Shown: positions 56,764 to 64,000 of the stretch, piece after piece
How positions within the stretch are numbered: the first letter of the stretch is position 1
How the letters are laid out: every line of letters starts with the position of its first letter
DNA from: Cohnella sp. WQ 127256
GTDB lineage: Bacteria > Bacillota > Bacilli > Paenibacillales > Paenibacillaceae
Direction of reading: 5' to 3'
NCBI RefSeq assembly: GCF_024519285.1
Contig: NZ_JAMZCY010000004.1
Span: 62,001-126,000 of the forward strand
DNA length: 64,000 nucleotides
Translations under genes and position numbers: made by a program
The notes under the pieces: generated by a model
The model's input: only the letters and a program-made list of their open reading frames with translations
Databases searched by the model: none
What the model was told of the DNA's origin: nothing

Positions 56764-56792
56764 ATGATACCGAAATTGTCGAGGGGTGTCAA
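56764..56792 (-). promoter_or_regulatory. Sigma-A promoter of metK
   Basis: Minus strand TTGACA (56792-56787), exact 17-bp spacer, TATCAT (56769-56764). Leader of about 75 nt. Confidence 0.8.
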
Positions 56793-56834
56793 TGTACAGC
56801 GACCTATTCACTTCTAAAATTGCTTATAATTTTG

Positions 56835-57107
56835 CTATAATATTGTTTGCTGAGCCTGACGTATTAGCCGCTGTGTAATTCCTCCACCAAGTGCTCCAGC
56901 TTCTCTAGATGTAAGGTCACCTAGATATTGTTGCCCATAACTTGCAATTGCTATGCTTCCCAACTCGCCAGCAAATTCGGTGTCTAATCCTTCAGTGTGC
57001 TGAGTAATGGGTACTCCCAGCTCTGCAGCGATCTCATACTTCATCTGTTTCAGTGCATTCGCGCATTCCGGAACGACCAATCTGTTGCTTCTGCTGTTTC
57101 TCGACAT
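56835..57107 (-). CDS. Alpha/beta-type small acid-soluble spore protein
   Basis: A 90-aa protein that coats spore DNA. It has the family features MKYEIAAELGVPI, the germination protease site TEFAGELGS and GGGITQRLIRQAQ. The N-terminus (RNSRSNRLVVPECANALKQM) is typical. AAGGAGG precedes the ATG. A CATACTA sequence about 40 bp upstream (57149-57143) resembles the sigma-G -10, but no -35 at proper spacing was found. Confidence 0.96.
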   Translation of the reverse strand: MSRNSRSNRLVVPECANALKQMKYEIAAELGVPITQHTEGLDTEFAGELGSIAIASYGQQYLGDLTSREAGALGGGITQRLIRQAQQTIL

Positions 57108-57242
57108 AATATTTGTGAGCCTCCTTGAATGTGATGACTTTTAGTATGTGTCGGTGCATCATAATCAAGGCGTATTACATTATGGATGTCGGGGGAAAAT
57201 GTAGGAGGAGCGGAATTTGATTATCTTGTCTTCGCAGTTTAA

Positions 57243-57438
57243 CTAATTTCGAATCTTCGACTTAATTTCTTTGCGCTTGCTCCAAGTCAAAGGCATTAGA
57301 CGCAACAAGTTAATCCAACTCCCACCTAATACTTTAGGATCTCGAACAAGCAGAGCGATCTATAGATGCGTTATCCACAGCACTATTGTATGTAACGATA
57401 CATACAGTTACTTGAGATTCATCAGAAGCCCTAATCAA
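57243..57438 (-). pseudogene. Scar of a GT2 glycosyltransferase gene after rfbD
   Basis: Right behind rfbD the minus strand encodes ESQVTVCIVTYNSAVD, the typical first strand of a GT2 enzyme. Then, in another frame, it gives ALLVRDPKVLGGSWINLLRL and PLTWSKRKEIKSKIRN to a stop at 57243, which looks like the tail of the same kind of protein. The ~200+ residues in between are missing, as in an internal deletion. The head overlaps the end of rfbD by 8 bp. The rest of 57108-57242 shows no gene. Confidence 0.5.
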
Positions 57439-58291
57439 GTATTTGATCCTTCATGAAAGCTTTCAATCCCTCACGCCACGGACGCAGATCCGTCAACCCA
57501 TTCTGACGAATAGCTGAATGATCCATTACCGAAAAGGCAGGTCGAGGCGCCGGTCTAGGGAATTCCTCCGTTGTGCACGGTTCTGTCCTAATGGACATGT
57601 TACTCTCCTCGAAAATAGCTTGGGCAAATTCATACCAAGAGCAAGTTCCTGTATTCGACGCATGATAAATACCATATGCTTCTGTCTGTACAAGCTCAAT
57701 GAGAAAACGTCCCAAATCATAAGTATATGTCGGGGAGCCGAGCTGATCGTGAACAACCGATACATACTCCCGCTCGGACCCCAGCTTTAGCATTGTTTTC
57801 ACAAAATTATTACCGTATTTACCGTATATCCAAGACGATCTCACGATAAAATATTGATTACTTAGACTTTGTAGAAGTACTTCTCCCGCACGCTTTGACT
57901 TTCCGTATACCGTTTGTGGATTCGTATTATCATACTCGTTGTAGGGCTCTGTGGATGTCCCATCGAATACATAATCCGTACTCACATAGCAGAGTTTAGC
58001 ACCATACTCATTTGCCGCAAGGGTCAGGTTGCGTGTACCCATCGCATTAATTCGGTAAGCTTCATCTGGTTCTGTCTCCGCTTTGTCCACAGCGGTATAT
58101 GCACCTGCATGTATGATAGCGTTAGGTCGTACTGCAGCAACCATCTCTCGACATTGTGAGAGGTTCGTTACATCAAGCTGATCGCGGCCATATCCAACAA
58201 TGGTTACCTGATCATTTCCGAGCCTAATCAACTCTTGTCCTAGTTGACCATTTGCTCCTGTTACTAGCAGAGTAACCTTTCCCGCGCCCAT
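57431..58291 (-). CDS. rfbD: dTDP-4-dehydrorhamnose reductase
   Basis: Last step of dTDP-L-rhamnose synthesis. The 286-aa SDR protein has the Rossmann loop TGANGQLGQEL, the catalytic YxxxK in TVYGKSKRAGE, STDYVFDG and RSSWIYG. GGGAGG precedes the ATG at 58291 and holds the stop codon of rfbB (3 bp apart). Confidence 0.97.
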   Translation of the reverse strand: MGAGKVTLLVTGANGQLGQELIRLGNDQVTIVGYGRDQLDVTNLSQCREMVAAVRPNAIIHAGAYTAVDKAETEPDEAYRINAMGTRNLTLAANEYGAKLCYVSTDYVFDGTSTEPYNEYDNTNPQTVYGKSKRAGEVLLQSLSNQYFIVRSSWIYGKYGNNFVKTMLKLGSEREYVSVVHDQLGSPTYTYDLGRFLIELVQTEAYGIYHASNTGTCSWYEFAQAIFEESNMSIRTEPCTTEEFPRPAPRPAFSVMDHSAIRQNGLTDLRPWREGLKAFMKDQILD

Positions 58292-58294
58292 CCG

Positions 58295-59311
58295 TTAACC
58301 TCCCAAACGTTGTCCATATTGTTTTTCATAATATTGTTGATAAGCTCCGGAGCGTACTTGCTCCATCCATTCCAAGTTGCTCAAGTACCAACGAATCGTT
58401 TTGCGAATACCTGACTCATAGTTATATTTCGGTGTCCAACCTAATTCATCACGGATTTTCGTTGCATCAATTGCATAGCGACGATCATGTCCTAGACGAT
58501 CCTGTACATAACTAATTAACGTTTCTGGCTTGTTCAATTCTTGCAGTATCGTCTTAACGACTTGAATATTATTACGCTCATTGTTGCCACCTACGTTGTA
58601 AACTTCTCCACTGCGACCTTTTCTTATAACAAGGTCAATCGCACTGCAGTGATCTTCCACATAGAGCCAATCGCGCACATTCAACCCATCACCGTATACT
58701 GGAAGCGATTTGTCCGCCAAAGCATTCTGGATCATAAGTGGGATAAGCTTCTCTGGAAATTGATAAGGTCCATAGTTATTTGAACAACGAGTAATATTCA
58801 CATTAAGACCGAAAGTTTCATGATAAGCTCGAACTAACAGGTCAGCTCCAGCTTTACTCGCAGAATAAGGACTGTTAGCTTGCAAAGGTGTCTCTTCCGT
58901 AAATAGCCCAGTATCACCCAACGTGCCATAAACTTCATCCGTAGACACTTGGACAAACTTCGCTACTCCGTATTGCTTGGTAAGATCAAGTAGAGTTTGT
59001 GTTCCCATGATATTCGTACGTACGAATACATCAGGCTCTAATATACTTCGATCGACGTGAGATTCTGCAGCGAAGTTCACGACTACATCGATACCTGCTT
59101 CAAACAATGGCTCTAGTGCAGCACGGTCTGTGATATCTGCTTTGACAAAGCTATAGTTCGGATTGGAATCGACCAATCGTAAATTCTCCAAATTACCCGC
59201 GTAAGTCAAACTGTCCACATTAACGATTACATCTTGAGGATGCTCCTGCAAAATATAATGAACAAAGTTACTGCCAATAAAACCGGCTCCGCCGGTAACG
59301 AGCAATTTCAT
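58295..59311 (-). CDS. rfbB: dTDP-glucose 4,6-dehydratase
   Basis: Second step of dTDP-rhamnose synthesis. The 338-aa extended SDR begins [20 protein letters not shown] and has [29 protein letters not shown] (YxxxK) and [26 protein letters not shown] 8 nt before ATG 59311 decides the start and also contains the rfbC stop. Confidence 0.97.
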   Translation of the reverse strand: MKLLVTGGAGFIGSNFVHYILQEHPQDVIVNVDSLTYAGNLENLRLVDSNPNYSFVKADITDRAALEPLFEAGIDVVVNFAAESHVDRSILEPDVFVRTNIMGTQTLLDLTKQYGVAKFVQVSTDEVYGTLGDTGLFTEETPLQANSPYSASKAGADLLVRAYHETFGLNVNITRCSNNYGPYQFPEKLIPLMIQNALADKSLPVYGDGLNVRDWLYVEDHCSAIDLVIRKGRSGEVYNVGGNNERNNIQVVKTILQELNKPETLISYVQDRLGHDRRYAIDATKIRDELGWTPKYNYESGIRKTIRWYLSNLEWMEQVRSGAYQQYYEKQYGQRLGG

Positions 59312-59319
59312 CAGAGTTG

Positions 59320-59877
59320 TCACCCTTCGTATACGAAATTATTTTCTGCATCGGCCAATACCGGATGCTCTGCATCTTTATCAGAGAGTATAGGCTGATG
59401 TAATGGCCATTCAATACAGAGTGCAGGATCATTCCAAGCTATCCCACGGTCATTTTCCGGTGAATAATACTCATCAACCTTATATAACACCTCTGTATTC
59501 GGCACTAATGTGCAGAAACCATGCGCAAATCCCTGAGGTACAAATAATTGTCGTTTGTTGGAGGAAGTAATTATGAATCCTTCCCATTGTCCAAAAGTAG
59601 GTGAGCCTCGTCGAATGTCCACCACCACGTCATAAATCGCTCCGGAAGCTACCCGTAGCAATTTGGATTGGGCTTTGGGGTTTAATTGATAGTGAAGTCC
59701 TCTCAGCACACCCGCTTCTACAGATAAGGAGTGGTTGTCCTGAATGAACGTACGATCAATACCGTTATCAGCAAATTCCCGCCAGCTATAGGATTCCATA
59801 AAGAAACCGCGATGATCTCCGAACACGGCTGGATCAATGAGTTTCAGACCTGGTAACTTAGTTGCAGTAACCTTCAT
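59320..59877 (-). CDS. rfbC: dTDP-4-dehydrorhamnose 3,5-epimerase
   Basis: Third enzyme of the pathway. The 185-aa cupin-type protein has [30 protein letters not shown] (catalytic H in RGLHYQ), [17 protein letters not shown] and [16 protein letters not shown] site lies before the ATG, 23 bp after rfbA. Confidence 0.97.
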   Translation of the reverse strand: MKVTATKLPGLKLIDPAVFGDHRGFFMESYSWREFADNGIDRTFIQDNHSLSVEAGVLRGLHYQLNPKAQSKLLRVASGAIYDVVVDIRRGSPTFGQWEGFIITSSNKRQLFVPQGFAHGFCTLVPNTEVLYKVDEYYSPENDRGIAWNDPALCIEWPLHQPILSDKDAEHPVLADAENNFVYEG

Positions 59878-59900
59878 TTCAATCCCCCTATCTCATCTTG

Positions 59901-60644
59901 TTACAATTTCAATTTCCCGAATTCTTCTCCGAAGAGCAAATCCTTTGCTAGTTCATTTGCATGTGTTAACGATGCGTGTGTTCCAGCATCCGTCCACCAG
60001 CCTTGCAGAATATCATACTTCAGTTGTCCTGCAGCAATATAAGCATTATTTACATCAGTGATTTCCAGTTCCCCACGACCTGATGGTTTCAACGTCCGGA
60101 TGACGTTAAATACGTTCGTATCAAACATATATATGCCAGTAACCGCATAGTGACTCTTCGGATGACTAGGTTTCTCTTCGATAGATACAATTTGGTCTCC
60201 GTGAAGCTCTGGAACACCATATCTCTTCGGATCAGGCACTTCTTGCAGAAGAATCTTTGCGCCTTTACCTTGTTTCACAAAGCTGTCAACGAAAGGAGCG
60301 ATGCTGTCGGAGAATACGTTATCGCCTAAGATGACAACCATAGAATCGTCTCCCACAAAATGCTCTGCCAGACCCAGCGCTTGGGCAATACCTCCTGCTT
60401 CATCTTGCACTTTATATGTAAATGTGACTCCCATCTCATAACCGCTACCGAGTAAGTTAACGACGTCCCCCATATGGTCTTTTCCTGTGACGATCAAGAT
60501 ATCATTAATGTCTGCAGCCTTCAATTTTGATACTGCATGAAAAATCATTGGATACTTCCCAACTGGGAGTAAGTGTTTGTTGGTTACTTTGGTTAACGGG
60601 AACAGTCGTGAACCTGTCCCTCCAGCAAGAATTATTCCTTTCAT
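59901..60644 (-). CDS. rfbA: Glucose-1-phosphate thymidylyltransferase (short SpsI-like form)
   Basis: First step of dTDP-rhamnose synthesis. The 247-aa protein begins MKGIILAGGTGSRLFPLTKV and shows VILGDNVF, EKPSHPKSHYAVTGIY and WTDAGTH. It has the short size of B. subtilis SpsI rather than the ~290-aa RmlA. AAGGGG 7 nt before ATG 60644 decides the start against one ten codons up. A weak promoter (TTTACA-N18-TTATAA) lies upstream next to the hairpin at 60708-60751. Confidence 0.96.
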   Translation of the reverse strand: MKGIILAGGTGSRLFPLTKVTNKHLLPVGKYPMIFHAVSKLKAADINDILIVTGKDHMGDVVNLLGSGYEMGVTFTYKVQDEAGGIAQALGLAEHFVGDDSMVVILGDNVFSDSIAPFVDSFVKQGKGAKILLQEVPDPKRYGVPELHGDQIVSIEEKPSHPKSHYAVTGIYMFDTNVFNVIRTLKPSGRGELEITDVNNAYIAAGQLKYDILQGWWTDAGTHASLTHANELAKDLLFGEEFGKLKL

Positions 60645-60707
60645 TCCGGTTCGCCCCTTGTCATTATTCCTCAATAAAAACCTTATAACTAGTTTTCACC
60701 AGTTAAT

Positions 60708-60751
60708 GTAAACGATGTTGGAGAACAACACAGTTCTCCAACATCGTTTAC
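60708..60751 (-). terminator. Long perfect hairpin between GT2 gene and rfbA
   Basis: Perfect 19-bp arms (GTAAACGATGTTGGAGAAC) with a 6-nt loop, 22 bp after the GT2 stop. The T tail is poor, so termination may be weak or the element may have another role. Confidence 0.65.
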
Positions 60752-60772
60752 ACAATTCAAATTGCAATCCCT

Positions 60773-61687
60773 CTATATCACATTTAATAAATACATTATA
60801 CGAAATAGAGAATTATCAATTATTGAATGTCTGTATAATCCCGGTTTCCAACAATAACTTATTCGTTTATATAATGATGAATTGCTGTTTAAGAATTTTT
60901 CAATCAATGTCCTTTTGTCCTTCGATAAGTCTTCACAATATAAACGATAAAACTCTTGCGCTTGTTTTCGAAGTAACTGTCGCTTCCGATTCCTACTGAA
61001 GTTCATTAACTTTCTTGACCACTTTTGAACAAAGCTCGTAGTTCCGCCAATGCTATTGGAATCATGTTGCCTATACATTATAGTTGGCTCATCATCATAT
61101 ATGACACGTCCAAAAGCTGATATACATAAGTAGATCCACCAATCATGCATAATGACCTTGCTAGAATCGGGAACTCTACTTAAAATCAACTTCCTTGCAG
61201 CACTATTAATAACAACAGTGCATCCTACCGCAATATTCTCAATGATCGCATTAGCGAATAAAGCATTCTTTCGTGGTCTTGGTGGCCAATATCCGAGGTG
61301 ATTTAGGTTCTCATCTACCAATTCCGTTCTGGAACAATACATTGCAGGAATATTGGGTGGGATTGTTTTTAAGTGGGATAGCGCCCGGTTCAATTTATTC
61401 GGCTTCCATACATCATCCTGATCACAAAAGGAATAGTAATCAGTATCCTCAGATGCTTTTTTTAACAAATCGAGAAAACTGTCAATTATCCCCACGTTTG
61501 AACCTAATGTGATTGATAATGAATTATCCTTCAAGGACAATAGAACTTTTTGAGTTTCCCCAGAAGAACCATCGTCTCGTATAAGGAGTTTCATTTGTAC
61601 TGAAGTTTGATTTTTTAAACTTACGATTTGTTCAGTTAAATGCTTCTCGCCGTTATATGTAGACATCAACACTTGAACCCTATCCAT
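60773..61687 (-). CDS. GT2 glycosyltransferase, rhamnosyltransferase-like
   Basis: A 304-aa protein: VQVLMSTYNGEKHLTEQI, IRDDGSSGET, YYSFCDQDDVWKPNK (DQDD catalytic region) and IMHDWWIYLCISAFG, the pattern of rhamnosyl/alpha-L-Rha GT2 enzymes of the WsaF/RgpB-like group. GAGGTGA before ATG 61687 decides the start; the 40-codon upstream extension lacks support. It lies directly before the dTDP-rhamnose operon, which fits the donor. Acceptor unknown. The 218 bp upstream (61688-61905) show no gene. Confidence 0.87.
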   Translation of the reverse strand: MDRVQVLMSTYNGEKHLTEQIVSLKNQTSVQMKLLIRDDGSSGETQKVLLSLKDNSLSITLGSNVGIIDSFLDLLKKASEDTDYYSFCDQDDVWKPNKLNRALSHLKTIPPNIPAMYCSRTELVDENLNHLGYWPPRPRKNALFANAIIENIAVGCTVVINSAARKLILSRVPDSSKVIMHDWWIYLCISAFGRVIYDDEPTIMYRQHDSNSIGGTTSFVQKWSRKLMNFSRNRKRQLLRKQAQEFYRLYCEDLSKDKRTLIEKFLNSNSSLYKRISYCWKPGLYRHSIIDNSLFRIMYLLNVI

Positions 61688-61905
61688 ATTTGTCACCTCA
61701 AGACGGCTTCTAATGACATCATAACAAATACGACTCAAATATTTTATTTCGTTATTATCTCTACAATATCTGCTTGCTGGAGGTTGTAGACATTGGGTAT
61801 TTACCAATTAGAAGTATATATTTGTTGATCACATTGGTTGGTAGAAATATAAGGGGTCGCATTCCGCCTGCAAGAATGATGTCTTTCATTTTGGATGTCT
61901 AGTAG

Positions 61906-62316
61906 CTATTGATCAATACCCTTAATCACTCGCTTGCTTAGCATAAAAGTAACAGGTATGGTTGTAATGGTTACCAACAACGGCGCTACCCTCTCATTCG
62001 TGTTTAAAAGCTCAATGATAACGTACATAAGAAGATATCCGAGAACTAACTGCACCAAATAAACAATCGGAAAAGATAAGAGTTTCTTTAATGATAACGG
62101 TACCCGAAAAACAAATAAAGAGTTAATCAAGTATGAAATCAATATTCCAATAATAAAGGAGAGCACATAAGAAACATTATAAGACATAAACAACAATAAA
62201 ACTAAGTATAGCGAATATCCAAGCAGCGTGTTGAGTAATCCACCTATAATAAACTTCTGAAATTCCGCTTCCTTAACTTTCATCCACAGTTTATTAATAC
62301 CTTCTCCTACACCCAC
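61906..62316 (-). CDS. GtrA family membrane protein
   Basis: A 136-aa protein with four hydrophobic segments and the GtrA pattern (FIIGGLLNTLLGYSLYLVLL; YVLSFIIGILISYLINSLFV). GtrA-type proteins are thought to flip undecaprenyl-phosphate sugars for modification of surface polymers. GTG start with GGGGGA upstream. It follows the DPMS-type glycosyltransferase by 25 bp, the usual partner in gtrA-gtrB pairs. Confidence 0.9.
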   Translation of the reverse strand: MGVGEGINKLWMKVKEAEFQKFIIGGLLNTLLGYSLYLVLLLFMSYNVSYVLSFIIGILISYLINSLFVFRVPLSLKKLLSFPIVYLVQLVLGYLLMYVIIELLNTNERVAPLLVTITTIPVTFMLSKRVIKGIDQ

Positions 62317-62341
62317 GCCTAATCCCCCATCACTATTCCCA

Positions 62342-63283
62342 TTAAGACTCTTCAGAAAAATTAATTCTTTCCTTCTCTGTTACTAACGGCCTTTTTAATA
62401 CTTGTGTATGAATAGATCCTATGTACTCGCCGATAATCCCAATGAAAAACAGTTGAACAGAAGAAAATAAAAACAAACCAATAACTAGCGGAGCAATACC
62501 CACAGAGAAATAATTCCAAAAAATTAGTTTTGCTAGTAAATAACCAATAGCAACTAGGAAACTGCCCGCTGACATAACAAATCCAAGTATCGCCGCCATT
62601 CTTAATGGTATCTTTGAATGATTCGTAATTCCTAGCATTGCAATGTCGTAGAGAGTGTAAAAATTATTTTTGGTAATTCCCCTTTTACGTGCAGGCTGTA
62701 CATATTGAATTTTATAGCTTTCAAAGCCTATGTCAGAAATAAGACCTCGGAAATATGGATAGGGATCATTTACTTCCTTTAATATCGTTATAATCTGCTT
62801 ATCATACAGTCCAAACCCGGTATTATTCTTAGTCAACTCGATTTCAGAAACCTTGTTTATAAAGTTATAATACATTTTTCTTATCATAAACATGGCAGAG
62901 GATTCTTCACTTTGGTGCTTAACTCCTAAAACAACCTTAAACCCTTCTTCCCACTTTTGTATGAAATCTTTAATCATCGAAGGTGGGTCTTGCAAGTCAG
63001 CAACCAATAAAATAACAGCTTCTCCAGATGCCTTTAACAAAGCATGATAAGGAGAACGAATGTGTCCAAAATTTCTTGCATTTACAATAATCTTGACATT
63101 TTTATCTTCACTTGCAATTTTCTTTAAAATACTAACAGTTCGATCTTTGGATGCGTTATCTATAAATATATGTTCATAGCTATAACCAATGAGTTGATTA
63201 AAAATCTCTTTCACCTGGCTGTATAACTCTTCTACATTATCCTCCTCATTGAAGCATGGAGTGACTATACTAATCCTCTTCAT
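62342..63283 (-). CDS. GtrB/DPMS-type GT2 glycosyltransferase with C-terminal membrane segments
   Basis: Likely transfers a sugar to undecaprenyl phosphate at the inner membrane face. The 313-aa protein has ISIVTPCFNEEDNVEELYSQ, FIDNASKDRT, LVADLQDPPSMI (DXD), and two C-terminal transmembrane segments (AAILGFVMSAGSFLVAIGYL; GLFLFSSVQLFFIGIIGEYI). GAGGG 8 nt before ATG 63283 decides the start, which overlaps the epimerase gene by 14 bp. GtrA follows. Confidence 0.92.
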   Translation of the reverse strand: MKRISIVTPCFNEEDNVEELYSQVKEIFNQLIGYSYEHIFIDNASKDRTVSILKKIASEDKNVKIIVNARNFGHIRSPYHALLKASGEAVILLVADLQDPPSMIKDFIQKWEEGFKVVLGVKHQSEESSAMFMIRKMYYNFINKVSEIELTKNNTGFGLYDKQIITILKEVNDPYPYFRGLISDIGFESYKIQYVQPARKRGITKNNFYTLYDIAMLGITNHSKIPLRMAAILGFVMSAGSFLVAIGYLLAKLIFWNYFSVGIAPLVIGLFLFSSVQLFFIGIIGEYIGSIHTQVLKRPLVTEKERINFSEES

Positions 63284-64000
63284 TAACAGTACCCTCATCC
63301 ATAATCGATTTGTAAATCTGATGAATGCCTTCTAAAGATGTGTATCGAGGCTGATAATCTATTTCATTAGCATTGAAATGCTGAGAGTAATAATTGATTT
63401 TCATTCCAGTTACCGAAGCTTCATTATGCTCGGTATATTGATATTTAACATCATAGTGCTTTTCAAAAAAATCCAGCAGTTCAAACTTAGGAACTGGCTT
63501 CAAAGAACATACATCATAAGCTGTATTAATCCTTCGTTTTTCAATACATAGCTCAATCAATTGCAATAAATCATCGGGATGCACATAATCTCTAACTATG
63601 TTCACTCTATTTGTCACAAACACTCGATTACTTTTAATTGAACTAACCAGCTCGGTCAGAAAAAAACTTGCATTCATATCCACATACTTACTAAAAAAAC
63701 CGAAAACTCTTAAGTCTACAATGTGCAAGTCTGGATGACTTCTATGTTTTGCCTCTGAATGTAACTTGGCAATACTATAGTAATCTTTTGATGATACATT
63801 ATTTATAGAAATTGCAGCCAAAGTATCCATATTTGCCGGATCATTGAACGATGATCCATATGCTGCTCCGCTGCTCAAGTTGATATATATTGTGTCAGGG
63901 GAACCTTGAAGATAATCAAGCACTAAATTATCAAACTGTTCCGTAAGTCTGAAAATAGCCGATACATCTTGCTTAAGGGATCCTGGATTGCCAATACCTA
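63270..64000 (-). CDS. NAD-dependent epimerase/dehydratase family protein (N-terminus cut by window edge)
   Basis: Open to the right edge, so the Rossmann glycine loop is outside the window. Visible parts are TIYINLSSGAAYGSSF (the SSxAxYG-type catalytic serine region), SKDYYSIAKLHSEAK (YxxxK), LRVFGFFSKYVDMNASFFLT and RDYVHPDDLLQLIEL. This is an extended SDR acting on a nucleotide sugar, perhaps a 4-ketoreductase or epimerase making the sugar used by the neighbouring glycosyltransferase. About 240 residues are visible. A GTG at 63923 is an internal codon, not the start. Confidence 0.88.
   Translation of the reverse strand, partial: GIGNPGSLKQDVSAIFRLTEQFDNLVLDYLQGSPDTIYINLSSGAAYGSSFNDPANMDTLAAISINNVSSKDYYSIAKLHSEAKHRSHPDLHIVDLRVFGFFSKYVDMNASFFLTELVSSIKSNRVFVTNRVNIVRDYVHPDDLLQLIELCIEKRRINTAYDVCSLKPVPKFELLDFFEKHYDVKYQYTEHNEASVTGMKINYYSQHFNANEIDYQPRYTSLEGIHQIYKSIMDEGTVNEED

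Noticed and set aside
57108..57180. Complete sigma-G promoter for the spore protein gene
   Set aside because: CATACTA fits the -10, but no -35 lies at 17-18 bp; the nearest candidate is about 24 bp away.

Overview
The window comes from the chromosome of a spore-forming Firmicute of the Paenibacillus/Cohnella type. Evidence: an alpha/beta small acid-soluble spore protein gene, ComF competence genes, DegS-DegU, an S-layer protein with SLH repeats, copper-amine-oxidase-like stalk domains, prfB with the programmed frameshift, and a late flagellar cluster whose order matches Bacillus subtilis (comF, yvyF, flgM, flgN, flgK, flgL, yviE, fliW, csrA, flagellin, fliD, fliS, fliT, hpf, secA, prfB). Almost everything is on the minus strand, so transcription runs right to left.

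Layout. 1-6.3 kb: arginine operon argC-J-B-D-F-G (argG cut by the left edge) behind a sigma-A promoter overlapped by an ARG box. 6.3-8.1 kb: a YitT-family membrane protein and an unknown anchored protein. 8.2-13.6 kb: prfB, secA, hpf and a cold-shock gene. Between secA and hpf lies a broken rfbH. 13.8-24.2 kb: an accessory flagellin-modification island with a sugar O-methyltransferase remnant, an IS3-type transposase remnant, a methyltransferase-acyltransferase-glycosyltransferase fusion, a GT2-methyltransferase-TPR protein, the flagellin lysine methylase FliB and two large GT2-TPR proteins. 24.2-36.5 kb: the late flagellar cluster with three tandem, nearly identical 271-aa flagellins, each with its own leader and terminator, plus another GT2-TPR gene. 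36.6-41.4 kb: a membrane acyltransferase, comFC, comFA and a small membrane protein. 41.6-45.9 kb: accessory region with a possible nuclease, two pseudogenes and an AT-rich GT39-like gene. 46-57.1 kb: degU-degS, an exported phosphodiester glycosidase, a YjbR protein, a 1.35-kaa S-layer protein, metK and a spore protein gene. 57.2-64 kb: the dTDP-rhamnose operon rfbA-C-B-D with a glycosyltransferase scar behind it, preceded by a glycosyltransferase/GtrA/epimerase group that runs off the right edge.

How it works together. Flagellin synthesis appears controlled by sigma-D promoters (three flagellins, fliD, flgM), by the FlgM anti-sigma factor and by FliW-CsrA acting on a conserved GGA hairpin plus the Shine-Dalgarno in each flagellin leader. 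FliS, FliT and FlgN are export chaperones. FliB and the TPR glycosyltransferases probably modify flagellin. The dTDP-rhamnose genes and the flanking glycosyltransferases may supply sugar for flagellin, S-layer or wall glycans. Several broken sugar genes show that the glycan gene content has changed over time.
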